Virus record (IMG/VR): IMGVR_UViG_3300035703_000067
Coordinates: 1-64,000 of that record
DNA: 64,000 bases
Strand: one strand, 5' to 3'
DNA from: a virus
Positions 1 through 6,589 of this stretch are shown here, piece after piece (position 1 is the stretch's first letter; every line of letters begins with the position of its first letter). The notes under the pieces are model-generated. The model searched no databases. It was not told where the DNA came from and saw only the letters and a list, made by a program, of their open reading frames with translations. The position numbers were made by a program, and so were the translations under genes.

Positions 1-1
1 T

Positions 2-133
2 TTCCTCAACTCCTGGCACGCTGCGCATGGTCTCGGTGTCATCCCCGATGCGCTGATCACCGACGTGCAGCAACATGCAACGGCGCATGACCTACCGAGT
101 GCGTTCGTGGCCGGCCTTGCCCCGGCTTCGTAG
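2..133 (+). CDS. C-terminal end of an unknown phage protein (5' end outside window)
   Basis: An open frame runs from the left edge to a TAG at 131-133 and gives 43 residues ending in AFVAGLAPAS. Its codon use matches the GC-rich phage genes. It is the last rightward gene before the leftward endolysin, so by position it probably belongs to the end of the tail or fibre operon that is still open at the right edge. No domain can be recognised in so short a piece. The 118 bases that follow hold no gene that I can support. Confidence 0.5.
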   Translation, partial: FLNSWHAAHGLGVIPDALITDVQQHATAHDLPSAFVAGLAPAS

Positions 134-251
134 CCTGAGCACGTACCCGCTCTGCCTTGGCATCGGGCTGATAGAGCCCAAGCCCCTGTGCGCCCTTGAG
201 GCCAGGTTGGTCACGAGTCGGGGTGTTACCAGCACCGCCGACTCACCTATT

Positions 252-1385
252 TTAATACGTCCATTCACGATTCGGTCGGGTACCAGCTGCAGCGACGAAT
301 CCGCCCCCTACGGTGTCCAAATGAATGAATCCACGTTGACGACCATCTCCTAGACCTCCGCGCCAACGAGGTCTTATCCATTGGTAAAAACTATTTATAG
401 AGTCGCCAACAGGATAAATATCCATAGCTTCTCCTGTTATGTGCTTGCTATTTGGCACCCCACCCACTTGGCGGTTAATCGGCTCCGGCCGGTAGAAGCT
501 CGTCACCCCCAGAGGTTTACCCCACGCCGAACGAATTGCCTGGAACTGCGCTGCCGTGTTGAGCAAGGTGCGTTTCACCGCATCCGAGGTCGGCATCCTG
601 CGTTTGTCCCACTGGAGGATCTCACCCACCGTGAGGCTCGGCTCCACCCGACACCCGAAATCACCCCAGTCCACCTGACGAAGCACCGCTTCACCGGCAC
701 CCGTCGCCTTGCGCCAGTGGGGCTCGTAGATCCACCACGTCCCTGCACCAAAGGCCAGATGCACCTGGGCGTGGGCGTAGCCCGGCGTTTCGGCGTAGGA
801 GAGGACGGAGTACTCGCGCCCTTCCGGCACCGGAACCTTCTGATGCTCGGCCAGAGCGGAGGAGTCGACCGCCTTCTTCTTGAGCCAGGTGTCCTGCGTC
901 GCCCGAATGCGGAAGATCACCCGGTCATCCGGGCTCGCGCTCGGTGGCATGCGCTTGGCCTCCATCTCCCGGACGACCTTCAAGAGCTTGCTCGGGTAGG
1001 CGGGATCCGTCGCGTACCCCTGACGTTGCAGCTCTTTGGCCGCCTCTTCAAGCGAAGGCGCCCGGTTCACCCCCCTGAAGTTGCGAAAGTCCCTGTACCA
1101 GCGCGAGACCAAATAATCCACGCACGAGAACAGATCCGGGAAGTTGATGAACTCCGCCGAGATCGTGATCCACTTGCCCCCGACGAACTCCTTGGTCTCC
1201 GAGCTGGTGTCGTTGTCCCCCTTCAGACCGAAGAAATTGAACGGCGCCCCGGCCGGCGTGTGCTTCCCCCATCCCGACTCAACGACCCACTGGGCACCGA
1301 CAAGGGTCGGCCACTTCGCTCCGGCATCCTTCGCCGCCTCGCACACCCCCTCCCAGGTGTTGGGGTAGGTCTTCTCCGGTGCCAT
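252..1385 (-). CDS. Endolysin: glucosaminidase plus M15 peptidase
   Basis: A 377-residue lysis enzyme that should cut host peptidoglycan in both glycan and peptide. Residues about 15-120 look like a glucosaminidase (lysozyme subfamily 4): VGAQWVVESGWGKH holds the likely catalytic glutamate, followed by FNFFGLKG. Residues about 280-365 match M15 (VanY/DD-carboxypeptidase-like) peptidases: a YRP motif, SKHITGEAMD with the H and D zinc ligands, and GFIHLD for the last histidine. No signal peptide or membrane segment is visible, so export would need a holin, which I do not identify nearby. The gene is leftward and faces the end of the tail operon. Its upstream region holds the left integrase arm repeat. 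Confidence 0.9.
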   Translation of the reverse strand: MAPEKTYPNTWEGVCEAAKDAGAKWPTLVGAQWVVESGWGKHTPAGAPFNFFGLKGDNDTSSETKEFVGGKWITISAEFINFPDLFSCVDYLVSRWYRDFRNFRGVNRAPSLEEAAKELQRQGYATDPAYPSKLLKVVREMEAKRMPPSASPDDRVIFRIRATQDTWLKKKAVDSSALAEHQKVPVPEGREYSVLSYAETPGYAHAQVHLAFGAGTWWIYEPHWRKATGAGEAVLRQVDWGDFGCRVEPSLTVGEILQWDKRRMPTSDAVKRTLLNTAAQFQAIRSAWGKPLGVTSFYRPEPINRQVGGVPNSKHITGEAMDIYPVGDSINSFYQWIRPRWRGGLGDGRQRGFIHLDTVGGGFVAAAGTRPNREWTY

Positions 1386-1412
1386 GGCGCGAGGGCGTAC
1401 TCACCAGGCTAC

Positions 1413-1431
1413 TAAGCCAGAGTTAAGCCAG
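1413..1431 (+). repeat. Left arm-type repeat of attP
   Basis: TAAGCCAGAGTTAAGCCAG consists of two TAAGCCAG units 11 bp apart. A near-identical copy (one base different) lies at 1643-1661, on the other side of the tRNA-like core. Paired short direct repeats on both flanks of a core are the usual layout of arm-binding sites for tyrosine integrases. The repeat also sits about 30 bp upstream of the leftward endolysin start, so bound integrase could affect that gene. Confidence 0.7.
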
Positions 1432-1489
1432 CACCGCCCAAGAACCCAAGAAAAACCTTATGCTCAGAGTGACTTTTGGCGAACCATCT

Positions 1490-1537
1490 GCACTTTGGGG
1501 TAGTGGGGGTCGTGGGTTCAAATCCCGCCGCTCCGAT
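1490..1537 (+). other. attP core: 3' end of a tRNA gene, probably tRNA-Pro type
   Basis: Bases 1512-1528 form a T arm (GTGGG-TTCAAAT-CCCGC). Bases 1529-1535 (CGCTCCG) plus A1536 are a 3' acceptor strand with discriminator. No matching 5' acceptor strand (CGGAGCG) or D arm lies upstream, so this is only the 3' half of a tRNA. Such fragments beside an integrase restore the host tRNA on integration. C1-G72 pairing and the TTTGGGG loop-like sequence at 1494-1500 suggest tRNA-Pro, but the anticodon stem does not pair here, so the identity is tentative. Confidence 0.7.
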
Positions 1538-1566
1538 TCAATCACCGGCCTAAAACCCAGTCCCTG

Positions 1567-1596
1567 AGCCGCTTCTCCCCCAGAGGCGGCTTTTTT
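1567..1596 (+). terminator. Rho-independent terminator beside the att core
   Basis: AGCCGCTTCT pairs with AGAGGCGGCT across a CCCCC loop, with one mismatch, and is followed by six T. It lies 30 bp after the tRNA fragment. After integration it could end transcription of the rebuilt host tRNA and insulate it from the integrase gene. Confidence 0.8.
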
Positions 1597-1642
1597 GTTT
1601 CGGGGCACCTGGGCCTAAACGGACCTACCCTGACGAGGGTTT

Positions 1643-1661
1643 TAAGCCAGAGCTAAGCCAG
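1643..1661 (+). repeat. Right arm-type repeat of attP, overlapping the int ribosome-binding region
   Basis: TAAGCCAGAGCTAAGCCAG differs from the 1413-1431 copy at one base. It ends four bases before the integrase ATG at 1665 and contains the only purine-rich stretch (AGG) usable as its ribosome-binding site. Integrase bound here would probably reduce its own expression. Confidence 0.65.
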
Positions 1662-1664
1662 GAA

Positions 1665-2699
1665 ATGCCCGAGCTCGAAGCAGCCAACGCTCGCCTCAAG
1701 GCGGGGAAGCTCCGGTGCTCCATCCAACTGCGTGGGCGAGTGTTCAGCCTCGTCGCGACCCTGCCCACCCGGGACGGCGTAGGACGCAAGCAACAACGCA
1801 TCCCCCTCCCAGACGCCGATCTCTTTGAAGCCGAGCGTCGGGCCGTGATGCTCGGCGAACAACTCCGCACAGGCAGCTTCACCTGGGAGGCATGGGAGCA
1901 AGCGCAAGATCCCGCCTCCATCACCGTCGCCGACTTCATCGAAGCCGCCAAGGCGCTCCACGCCTCCAAGTACCGCAAGGACCCCGAGCGCGGCGCCAAC
2001 GCCTGGAGCAAGAAATGGGCTCCCGCGCTGCGCAAGCTCCCGCCTTCAGGGGCCATCACCGAGGCCGTCTTGCTTCGCACCATCCGCAAGCTCCCCGCCG
2101 GGAGCGCTTCCCGACGCGACCAGGGCAACCTTCTAAGCCAAGTCGCCAAGTCCCTTGGCTTAGAAACCGAACCCCTTCTTGAAGCCTGCCGGGGCTATGG
2201 CGTCGACAAGCTCACCGAGCGCGACATCCCGACCGACGCCGCCATCGAAGCCGCCATGAAGAGCATCCGGCTCCCCCATTGGCGCTGGACCTTCGGCATG
2301 TGCGCGGCCTACGGACTCCGCCCCCACGAATGCGCCGGCCTCACCTGGCTGGAAGACAACTGGATCGAGGTCCACGACAAGACGAAAACCGGTGCACGCC
2401 GCGTGCCGCCTTGCCCAAGCGCGTGGGTGGAGCGCTTCGCCCTACGGGAGCTCCCCCGACCAACCCAATCCGCCTCCACCCTGACCAAAGCCTTCAACGA
2501 CGGCCTCGACCGAGACGGCGTGGCCATCAAGCCCTACAACCTGCGCCACGCCTTCGCCCTACGCCTGCTCGACAAGGGCGTCTCCGCCGACCTCGGAGCA
2601 AGACTTATGGGACACAGCTTGCAAGTCCACCAGTCCACCTACCAACGATGGATCGAGGGCGACCGGATTCAGAAAGCGATGCAGGGCATAACCCTATGA
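1665..2699 (+). CDS. int: Tyrosine site-specific integrase
   Basis: A 344-residue tyrosine recombinase that would recombine attP with the host tRNA. The catalytic domain fills the C-terminal half: YGLRPHE (R219), NLRHAFALR (R294, H295), LMGHS (H317) and TYQRW (nucleophile Y326). The usual first histidine of the HxxR box is a tyrosine here, as in some phage integrases. The N-terminal 150 residues would hold the arm- and core-binding parts and are not recognisable by motif. The ATG at 1665 is preceded by AGGAA, which overlaps the right arm repeat. The gene is followed by an excisionase-like gene on the same strand. Confidence 0.95.
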   Translation: MPELEAANARLKAGKLRCSIQLRGRVFSLVATLPTRDGVGRKQQRIPLPDADLFEAERRAVMLGEQLRTGSFTWEAWEQAQDPASITVADFIEAAKALHASKYRKDPERGANAWSKKWAPALRKLPPSGAITEAVLLRTIRKLPAGSASRRDQGNLLSQVAKSLGLETEPLLEACRGYGVDKLTERDIPTDAAIEAAMKSIRLPHWRWTFGMCAAYGLRPHECAGLTWLEDNWIEVHDKTKTGARRVPPCPSAWVERFALRELPRPTQSASTLTKAFNDGLDRDGVAIKPYNLRHAFALRLLDKGVSADLGARLMGHSLQVHQSTYQRWIEGDRIQKAMQGITL

Positions 2700-2737
2700 G
2701 GTTGGTCTAGGATCTATTCAGACTTGGTTGGACCTAG

Positions 2738-3004
2738 ATGGAGGAATTGCTTAACCGCATCGACACGCTCGAGCGCAAGCTGGACCAGCTTCTCAGGGCC
2801 GTCGAAGTCCCCGAGAGCGACTGGGTGGACTCGCGCGAGTTCTGTCGGATGATCGGCCTGAAAGACACCAAGGCTCTTGTCTACCAAATGTCCAAAGGGG
2901 TGATCCACGGCCCCGCCATCAAGAACATCGGCACAGTCAAAAGGCCGCGATACAGATTTCATCGCACTAAGGCAGTTGACCAGTTCCTGAACAGGGTGCG
3001 GTGA
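2738..3004 (+). CDS. Small helix-turn-helix protein, excisionase candidate
   Basis: 88 residues: a short N-terminal coiled coil (MEELLNRIDTLERKLDQLL), then a winged-helix-like segment around DSREFCRMIGLKDTKALVYQ and a basic end. Size, basic charge and the place directly after integrase fit a recombination directionality factor or AlpA-like regulator. The assignment rests on context and fold type, not on a named family. Its stop overlaps the next start (GTGA at 3001-3004), so the two are translationally coupled. Confidence 0.6.
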   Translation: MEELLNRIDTLERKLDQLLRAVEVPESDWVDSREFCRMIGLKDTKALVYQMSKGVIHGPAIKNIGTVKRPRYRFHRTKAVDQFLNRVR

Positions 3005-3186
3005 AGACAAACAAGGAGCGCCTCGACGACTGGTACGCCAAGCTCTATGAAGTCTGGATGGCGGAGTGGGAGGACATGCCGAGGGACGACTTCAAAGAAC
3101 TCCTGGCGCGTCCACGCCGCAAGGTCTACACCCACAAAAAGAGGCCCAAACAGCGTGCTGCTCAGGCCAGTTCGTTAAAAGGGTGA
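3001..3186 (+). CDS. Small basic protein coupled to the excisionase-like gene
   Basis: 61 residues from a GTG start that overlaps the upstream TGA. The N-terminal half is rich in W, D and E. The C-terminal half is strongly basic (RRKVYTHKKRPKQRA). No family is recognised. The tight coupling suggests a role in lysogeny control or excision with its neighbour. Confidence 0.55.
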   Translation: MKTNKERLDDWYAKLYEVWMAEWEDMPRDDFKELLARPRRKVYTHKKRPKQRAAQASSLKG

Positions 3187-3209
3187 TCCCTCACTGTTTC
3201 GTAGTTCGG

Positions 3210-3704
3210 TCAGCCCAGCTCGATCAAAGCCACGCTCCGCCCGAGAACGTCCGCCACGTAGTCGCGGAAGCGGGGGAAGCGCGCCTTCTGGCGTTCGTGC
3301 CCAGTGCGCAGCGACGCCCACACCGCCATTGGCACGGTAGTGGTCACATCTTTGACGCCCTCGGGCACTGGCTCGAACACCTGCTCAAACGTAGGTTCTT
3401 GCACGACGACGCCCTGCTCGTGCCGATCTTGGTAGTACTTCAGTGCTACCCGGAACTGGGTAGGGTCGTTGCGCCGAGGATCGACGACCACGAAGAATCG
3501 CGTCGGGATGTCCTGGGCGAGGCTGTCGAGCTCGGGGCGGATGAGGCCTTCAAACTTGGCGTCGACACGAAGGCGAAGCTTGGTGTCTCCGTCATCAGCG
3601 AGTGCCTCGATCATGTAGAAGTCACCGTTCGTGCCCTCAACAAGGGTCGCGTCGGTGAACTCCACAAACTTGCCTTCTGCGCTGCTTGCTGCTGTGAGTG
3701 CCAT
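3210..3704 (-). CDS. Hypothetical protein, last gene of the leftward replication operon
   Basis: 164 residues, acidic, with alternating beta-type segments (GKFVEFTDATLVEG, DFYMIEALAD, TRFFVVVDP, FRVALKYYQ). This could be a small beta-barrel such as an OB fold, but no signature is clear. It is the most distal gene of the leftward series primase, polymerase, cyAbrB, 3766-3984. The 61 bases upstream contain the near-palindrome AGGTTGACCT at 3755-3764. Confidence 0.65.
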   Translation of the reverse strand: MALTAASSAEGKFVEFTDATLVEGTNGDFYMIEALADDGDTKLRLRVDAKFEGLIRPELDSLAQDIPTRFFVVVDPRRNDPTQFRVALKYYQDRHEQGVVVQEPTFEQVFEPVPEGVKDVTTTVPMAVWASLRTGHERQKARFPRFRDYVADVLGRSVALIELG

Positions 3705-3765
3705 GTGTCAGGGGTAGTGGCAACTCGTGAAAGCTACCACCCTTTGTCCTATTTAGGTTGACCTG

Positions 3766-3984
3766 TCAGCGATTCACGTTTCGCCAGTAGCGGTCCTCCG
3801 CCTTTCCCTTCCACGCCTGGAACTGGGCTAGACGCGCAGAAGCCCGCGCCCGGCGTTTGCGGAGGTTCCAGTCCTCGAAGAACTGGGCGTCGTCGACCAA
3901 GCGTTGAAGCAACCCGTTGGGCAACTTCTCAGCGATGATCTGCAACCTCTGCAAATACCGAGAGCGGGCTTCCTGAGGATTCAC
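3766..3984 (-). CDS. Small basic helical protein
   Basis: 72 residues from a GTG start one base after the stop of the cyAbrB gene, so it is probably co-translated with it. It is predicted all helical and rich in R, Q and A (LRKRRARASARLAQFQ). I recognise no family. A nucleic-acid-binding or cyAbrB-partner role would be a guess from charge and linkage. Confidence 0.6.
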   Translation of the reverse strand: MNPQEARSRYLQRLQIIAEKLPNGLLQRLVDDAQFFEDWNLRKRRARASARLAQFQAWKGKAEDRYWRNVNR

Positions 3985-3985
3985 C

Positions 3986-4369
3986 TCAAGCGGCTACGAC
4001 CCGGCCGGCACCAGAAGAAGCGACTTCAGGCGCAACGGGAAGGGGAACGAGCTTGATGCACTCGTCCTCGACATCGATCCGCAAGCCATCGCCAGGCTTG
4101 AGGCCGAACTTCTCCGAGTAGGTCTTACCCAGGAGGATGACGCCGGACTTATGGACCGAGGTCTCATAAAGAGCACTCTTGCCGGGGGTCTTACCAATGG
4201 CGATCGGCATGCCCTTAGCAGCCAGAAGCTCGTTGTAGAACTTCTTGACCAGCACTTGGTCACGACCGGTCTTAGTGGTGCGGACATAGCCAGCACCACG
4301 AGCCAACTCCATTTGATTCATATCTTCGTTCTCTTTGACGAACGAGATGAGCGCAGCTCCAGTCAGCAT
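3986..4369 (-). CDS. Cyanobacterial AbrB-type transcription regulator (cyAbrB)
   Basis: 127 residues. The N-terminal block LTGAALISFVKENEDMNQMELARGAGYV and the FYNELLAAKG segment match the layout of cyAbrB proteins, which are confined to cyanobacteria and control nitrogen, carbon and stress genes. The C-terminal part (YETSVHKSGVILLGKTYSEKFG, then GDGLRIDVEDECIKLVPLP) would be the AbrB-like region. A phage copy could alter host nitrogen and carbon control or tune phage transcription. It lies between polymerase and two small genes in the leftward operon and starts at ATG 4369 without a clear Shine-Dalgarno. Confidence 0.8.
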   Translation of the reverse strand: MLTGAALISFVKENEDMNQMELARGAGYVRTTKTGRDQVLVKKFYNELLAAKGMPIAIGKTPGKSALYETSVHKSGVILLGKTYSEKFGLKPGDGLRIDVEDECIKLVPLPVAPEVASSGAGRVVAA

Positions 4370-4430
4370 GAGTAAAGGGTCTCAACCCGTCCAGTTTAGG
4401 TCGGATGTGCCTACGAGGAAAGTCGGAAGG

Positions 4431-6383
4431 TCACTTCGCATCAGCCCAGGTCTTGCCCCAAGAGACTTCTGCCACGATGGGCACTTGCTGACAAACTTGG
4501 GCACCGGCCTGCTCCATTGATTCCTTAAGGAGTTGTGCCCAATACTCGGCCTTCGATTCTTCTACTTCAAGCACGATCTCATCGTGCACCATAGCAATAA
4601 GCTTCGCTTCATTATCAGATACAACACGCAGTTTCTCCCATATTAAGCCGATAGCAATCTTAGCAATATCCCCTGCGCTGCCCTGCACTTGCGTGTTGAT
4701 TCTAGTAGTGTATTTGTCGTTGTAACCATGCAGTGCTCTACGCCTACCGATAATAGTAGCGACATATTCTTGTGTGCCTGAACCTTCTTCTTGCTGCCAG
4801 CTATACAGCTTGGGGTAAGCCTCACGAAACCCCGTCACGATCTCCTTCGCTTCATCAAGCTCCATATCGACGCCGTACTGCGAGACAGCCTGCTTCCGTA
4901 GTGTTACAGGACCCGCCCCATATAGCAACCCAAAGTTAGCAATTTTAGCTGAAGTTCGGGCCTGTTTAGTAACTTGGTCAAGCGGTACTTTCGTCAGTAA
5001 CGCCGCAGTTTCTGTGTGCAAGTCGCGCCCATTTCTGTAGGCATCCAGCATGTTTTCCTCCCCAGATAGCTCCGCCGCCACACGCAGCTCAATCTGTGAG
5101 AAGTCGGCCACCACAAGCACTCTCCCGAGAGCGGCTACAAACTTGCTCCTAAATTCCGCCGAACGATTGACTTGCTGCAAATTCGGAGATGCCGCACTTA
5201 GGCGACCCGTATCCGTGCCCATTTGCCTGTAATTACAGTGCACGCGCCCATCAGGGCCGACCGACTCGATGAGCTTCTCGATGTCCGACACTCGAGTAAC
5301 AGATTCTTTCCAGTTGAGATACTCATCAATCAACGGATTGGTCTTCCGCAGAAACGCCAACAAGTTCTTATCAAGGCTCAATTTGCCCTGCTCGTTGGGC
5401 TTAAGCAGCACACCCGCCTGGGTGAGGCGATCCGTCATCTGATCGGTCGACCTCGGATTGAAGCCTTTCTTGCGCTTGGTGCCCAGACGTATCGACCCGG
5501 TGTCCTTCTCCCGAGTGTTAAAGAGCGTGGAGTCGTCCTCATCGCGGGGCAACCAAATCGAGGGGTCATCGGGGTGACGCCTACGAATCTCCTGGTCAAG
5601 GTGCCCAAGCAGTACCTGGCGCAGCGCGTCGGCCTTCTCCGAGAACGAGACGTGCAACTCCTTCGCACCCTCGAGATCAAAGCCAAAGCCGTACCACTGC
5701 ATCAACGCGATAGGCCTGAGAACGCGCATCTCCAGGAGAAACACCTCCCACAGGAGGTGGGAATTAACCCTGTTCGCCTTGAGCGCCCGTGAAAGAACTT
5801 CTGCTAACCACGGAAGACACAACGCATCGCGTGCACCGTACTCCAACATCTCAGTACTAATCTCTCCCGACCAATCTGCTTTCTGCAGCTCTTTAGGCAA
5901 CTCAATGCTGAGATTGCGTCTAACGATAGAACCCAGGTCGTTCTTTGCTCCAGTACCATTATTGATTACTTTAGCTGCAACCATCGTATCGAAGATGGCG
6001 CCCCCGAGAACGATCCCCTCACCCCGAAGGAAGTTGAGGTCAAACGCTGCGTTCTGCAGCACTTTGGGTTTCTGACTCTCCAGCAACTCGCCCAGTTGCT
6101 TCAACCCAGGAGCACTCCAGTCAACGAGACGCGCTCCTCCTCGACGAAACCCATCGAGGTCGACGATCAGCACACTCTCCTTTGTGGCCACTTGAATCAG
6201 GCGAACACGATGCTTACGAGGATCAAGCCCCGTAGTCTCCGTATCGACTCCGTGTGCCCTGCCTACATCTGCGTTCTGCGTGATCCACGCTGTGAGTGAA
6301 CGCACATGATGAGGCCCTTCAATGAAGGTGATTTCAAGATTGTTAAGGGCTTCTTTAGCACCTTCGGTAGTTAGCGATGGCAT
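4431..6383 (-). CDS. DNA polymerase, family A, with 3'-5' exonuclease
   Basis: Replicative phage polymerase of 650 residues from the ATG at 6383. An upstream start at 6446 is possible but would run into the gene on the other strand. Exonuclease motifs: VDTET (D47, E49), NAAFDLNF (N111, D115), YGARD (Y182, D186). Polymerase motifs: A DFSQIELR (D427), B KxxRTSAKIANFGLLYG, C MVHDEIVL (H600, D601). There is no 5'-3' exonuclease domain, as usual for phage enzymes. Composition changes inside the gene: about 5260-5760 is GC-rich and the flanking parts are AT-richer with different codon choices, so the gene looks recombinant although the frame is intact. Confidence 0.95.
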   Translation of the reverse strand: MPSLTTEGAKEALNNLEITFIEGPHHVRSLTAWITQNADVGRAHGVDTETTGLDPRKHRVRLIQVATKESVLIVDLDGFRRGGARLVDWSAPGLKQLGELLESQKPKVLQNAAFDLNFLRGEGIVLGGAIFDTMVAAKVINNGTGAKNDLGSIVRRNLSIELPKELQKADWSGEISTEMLEYGARDALCLPWLAEVLSRALKANRVNSHLLWEVFLLEMRVLRPIALMQWYGFGFDLEGAKELHVSFSEKADALRQVLLGHLDQEIRRRHPDDPSIWLPRDEDDSTLFNTREKDTGSIRLGTKRKKGFNPRSTDQMTDRLTQAGVLLKPNEQGKLSLDKNLLAFLRKTNPLIDEYLNWKESVTRVSDIEKLIESVGPDGRVHCNYRQMGTDTGRLSAASPNLQQVNRSAEFRSKFVAALGRVLVVADFSQIELRVAAELSGEENMLDAYRNGRDLHTETAALLTKVPLDQVTKQARTSAKIANFGLLYGAGPVTLRKQAVSQYGVDMELDEAKEIVTGFREAYPKLYSWQQEEGSGTQEYVATIIGRRRALHGYNDKYTTRINTQVQGSAGDIAKIAIGLIWEKLRVVSDNEAKLIAMVHDEIVLEVEESKAEYWAQLLKESMEQAGAQVCQQVPIVAEVSWGKTWADAK

Positions 6384-6406
6384 CGTGAGATAACTGCGTT
6401 GGGCAA

Positions 6407-6589
6407 ATGGACAGCCTCTCCCTGCGTTTTGCGGAGGAAGCAGCACTCCGCCAGGTTGAGGAATGCACCGACCTCGGGGAGCTCAAGAAATTGACGAGCT
6501 CCCTTATCCGAGGTCACTTCAGCGCGAAGGCCTTGATCTGCAACCTGATGCTCCAGGGCCTCGAAGACATGACCCGCGACATGCGCTAG
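6407..6589 (+). CDS. Small cyanophage-type protein antisense to the replication operon
   Basis: 60 residues, predicted helical (RFAEEAALRQVEECTDL, LTSSLIRGHFSAKALICNLM). It resembles short conserved proteins I associate with picocyanobacteria and their phages, of unknown function. It sits between two leftward genes: 23 bp divergent from the polymerase start and overlapping the primase stop tail to tail by four bases (6586-6589). Its promoter would have to lie within the polymerase start region. The protein-like composition supports it; the odd placement argues for caution. Confidence 0.55.
   Translation: MDSLSLRFAEEAALRQVEECTDLGELKKLTSSLIRGHFSAKALICNLMLQGLEDMTRDMR

Noticed and set aside
381-1415. 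Long + strand frame over the endolysin
   Set aside because: It is the antisense of the endolysin gene, full of R, P and H, with no ribosome-binding site.
1423-1608. Leftward frame of 61 residues containing RRDLNPRPPLPQ
   Set aside because: This peptide is the well-known false translation of a tRNA T-arm region; it only mirrors the tRNA fragment of attP.
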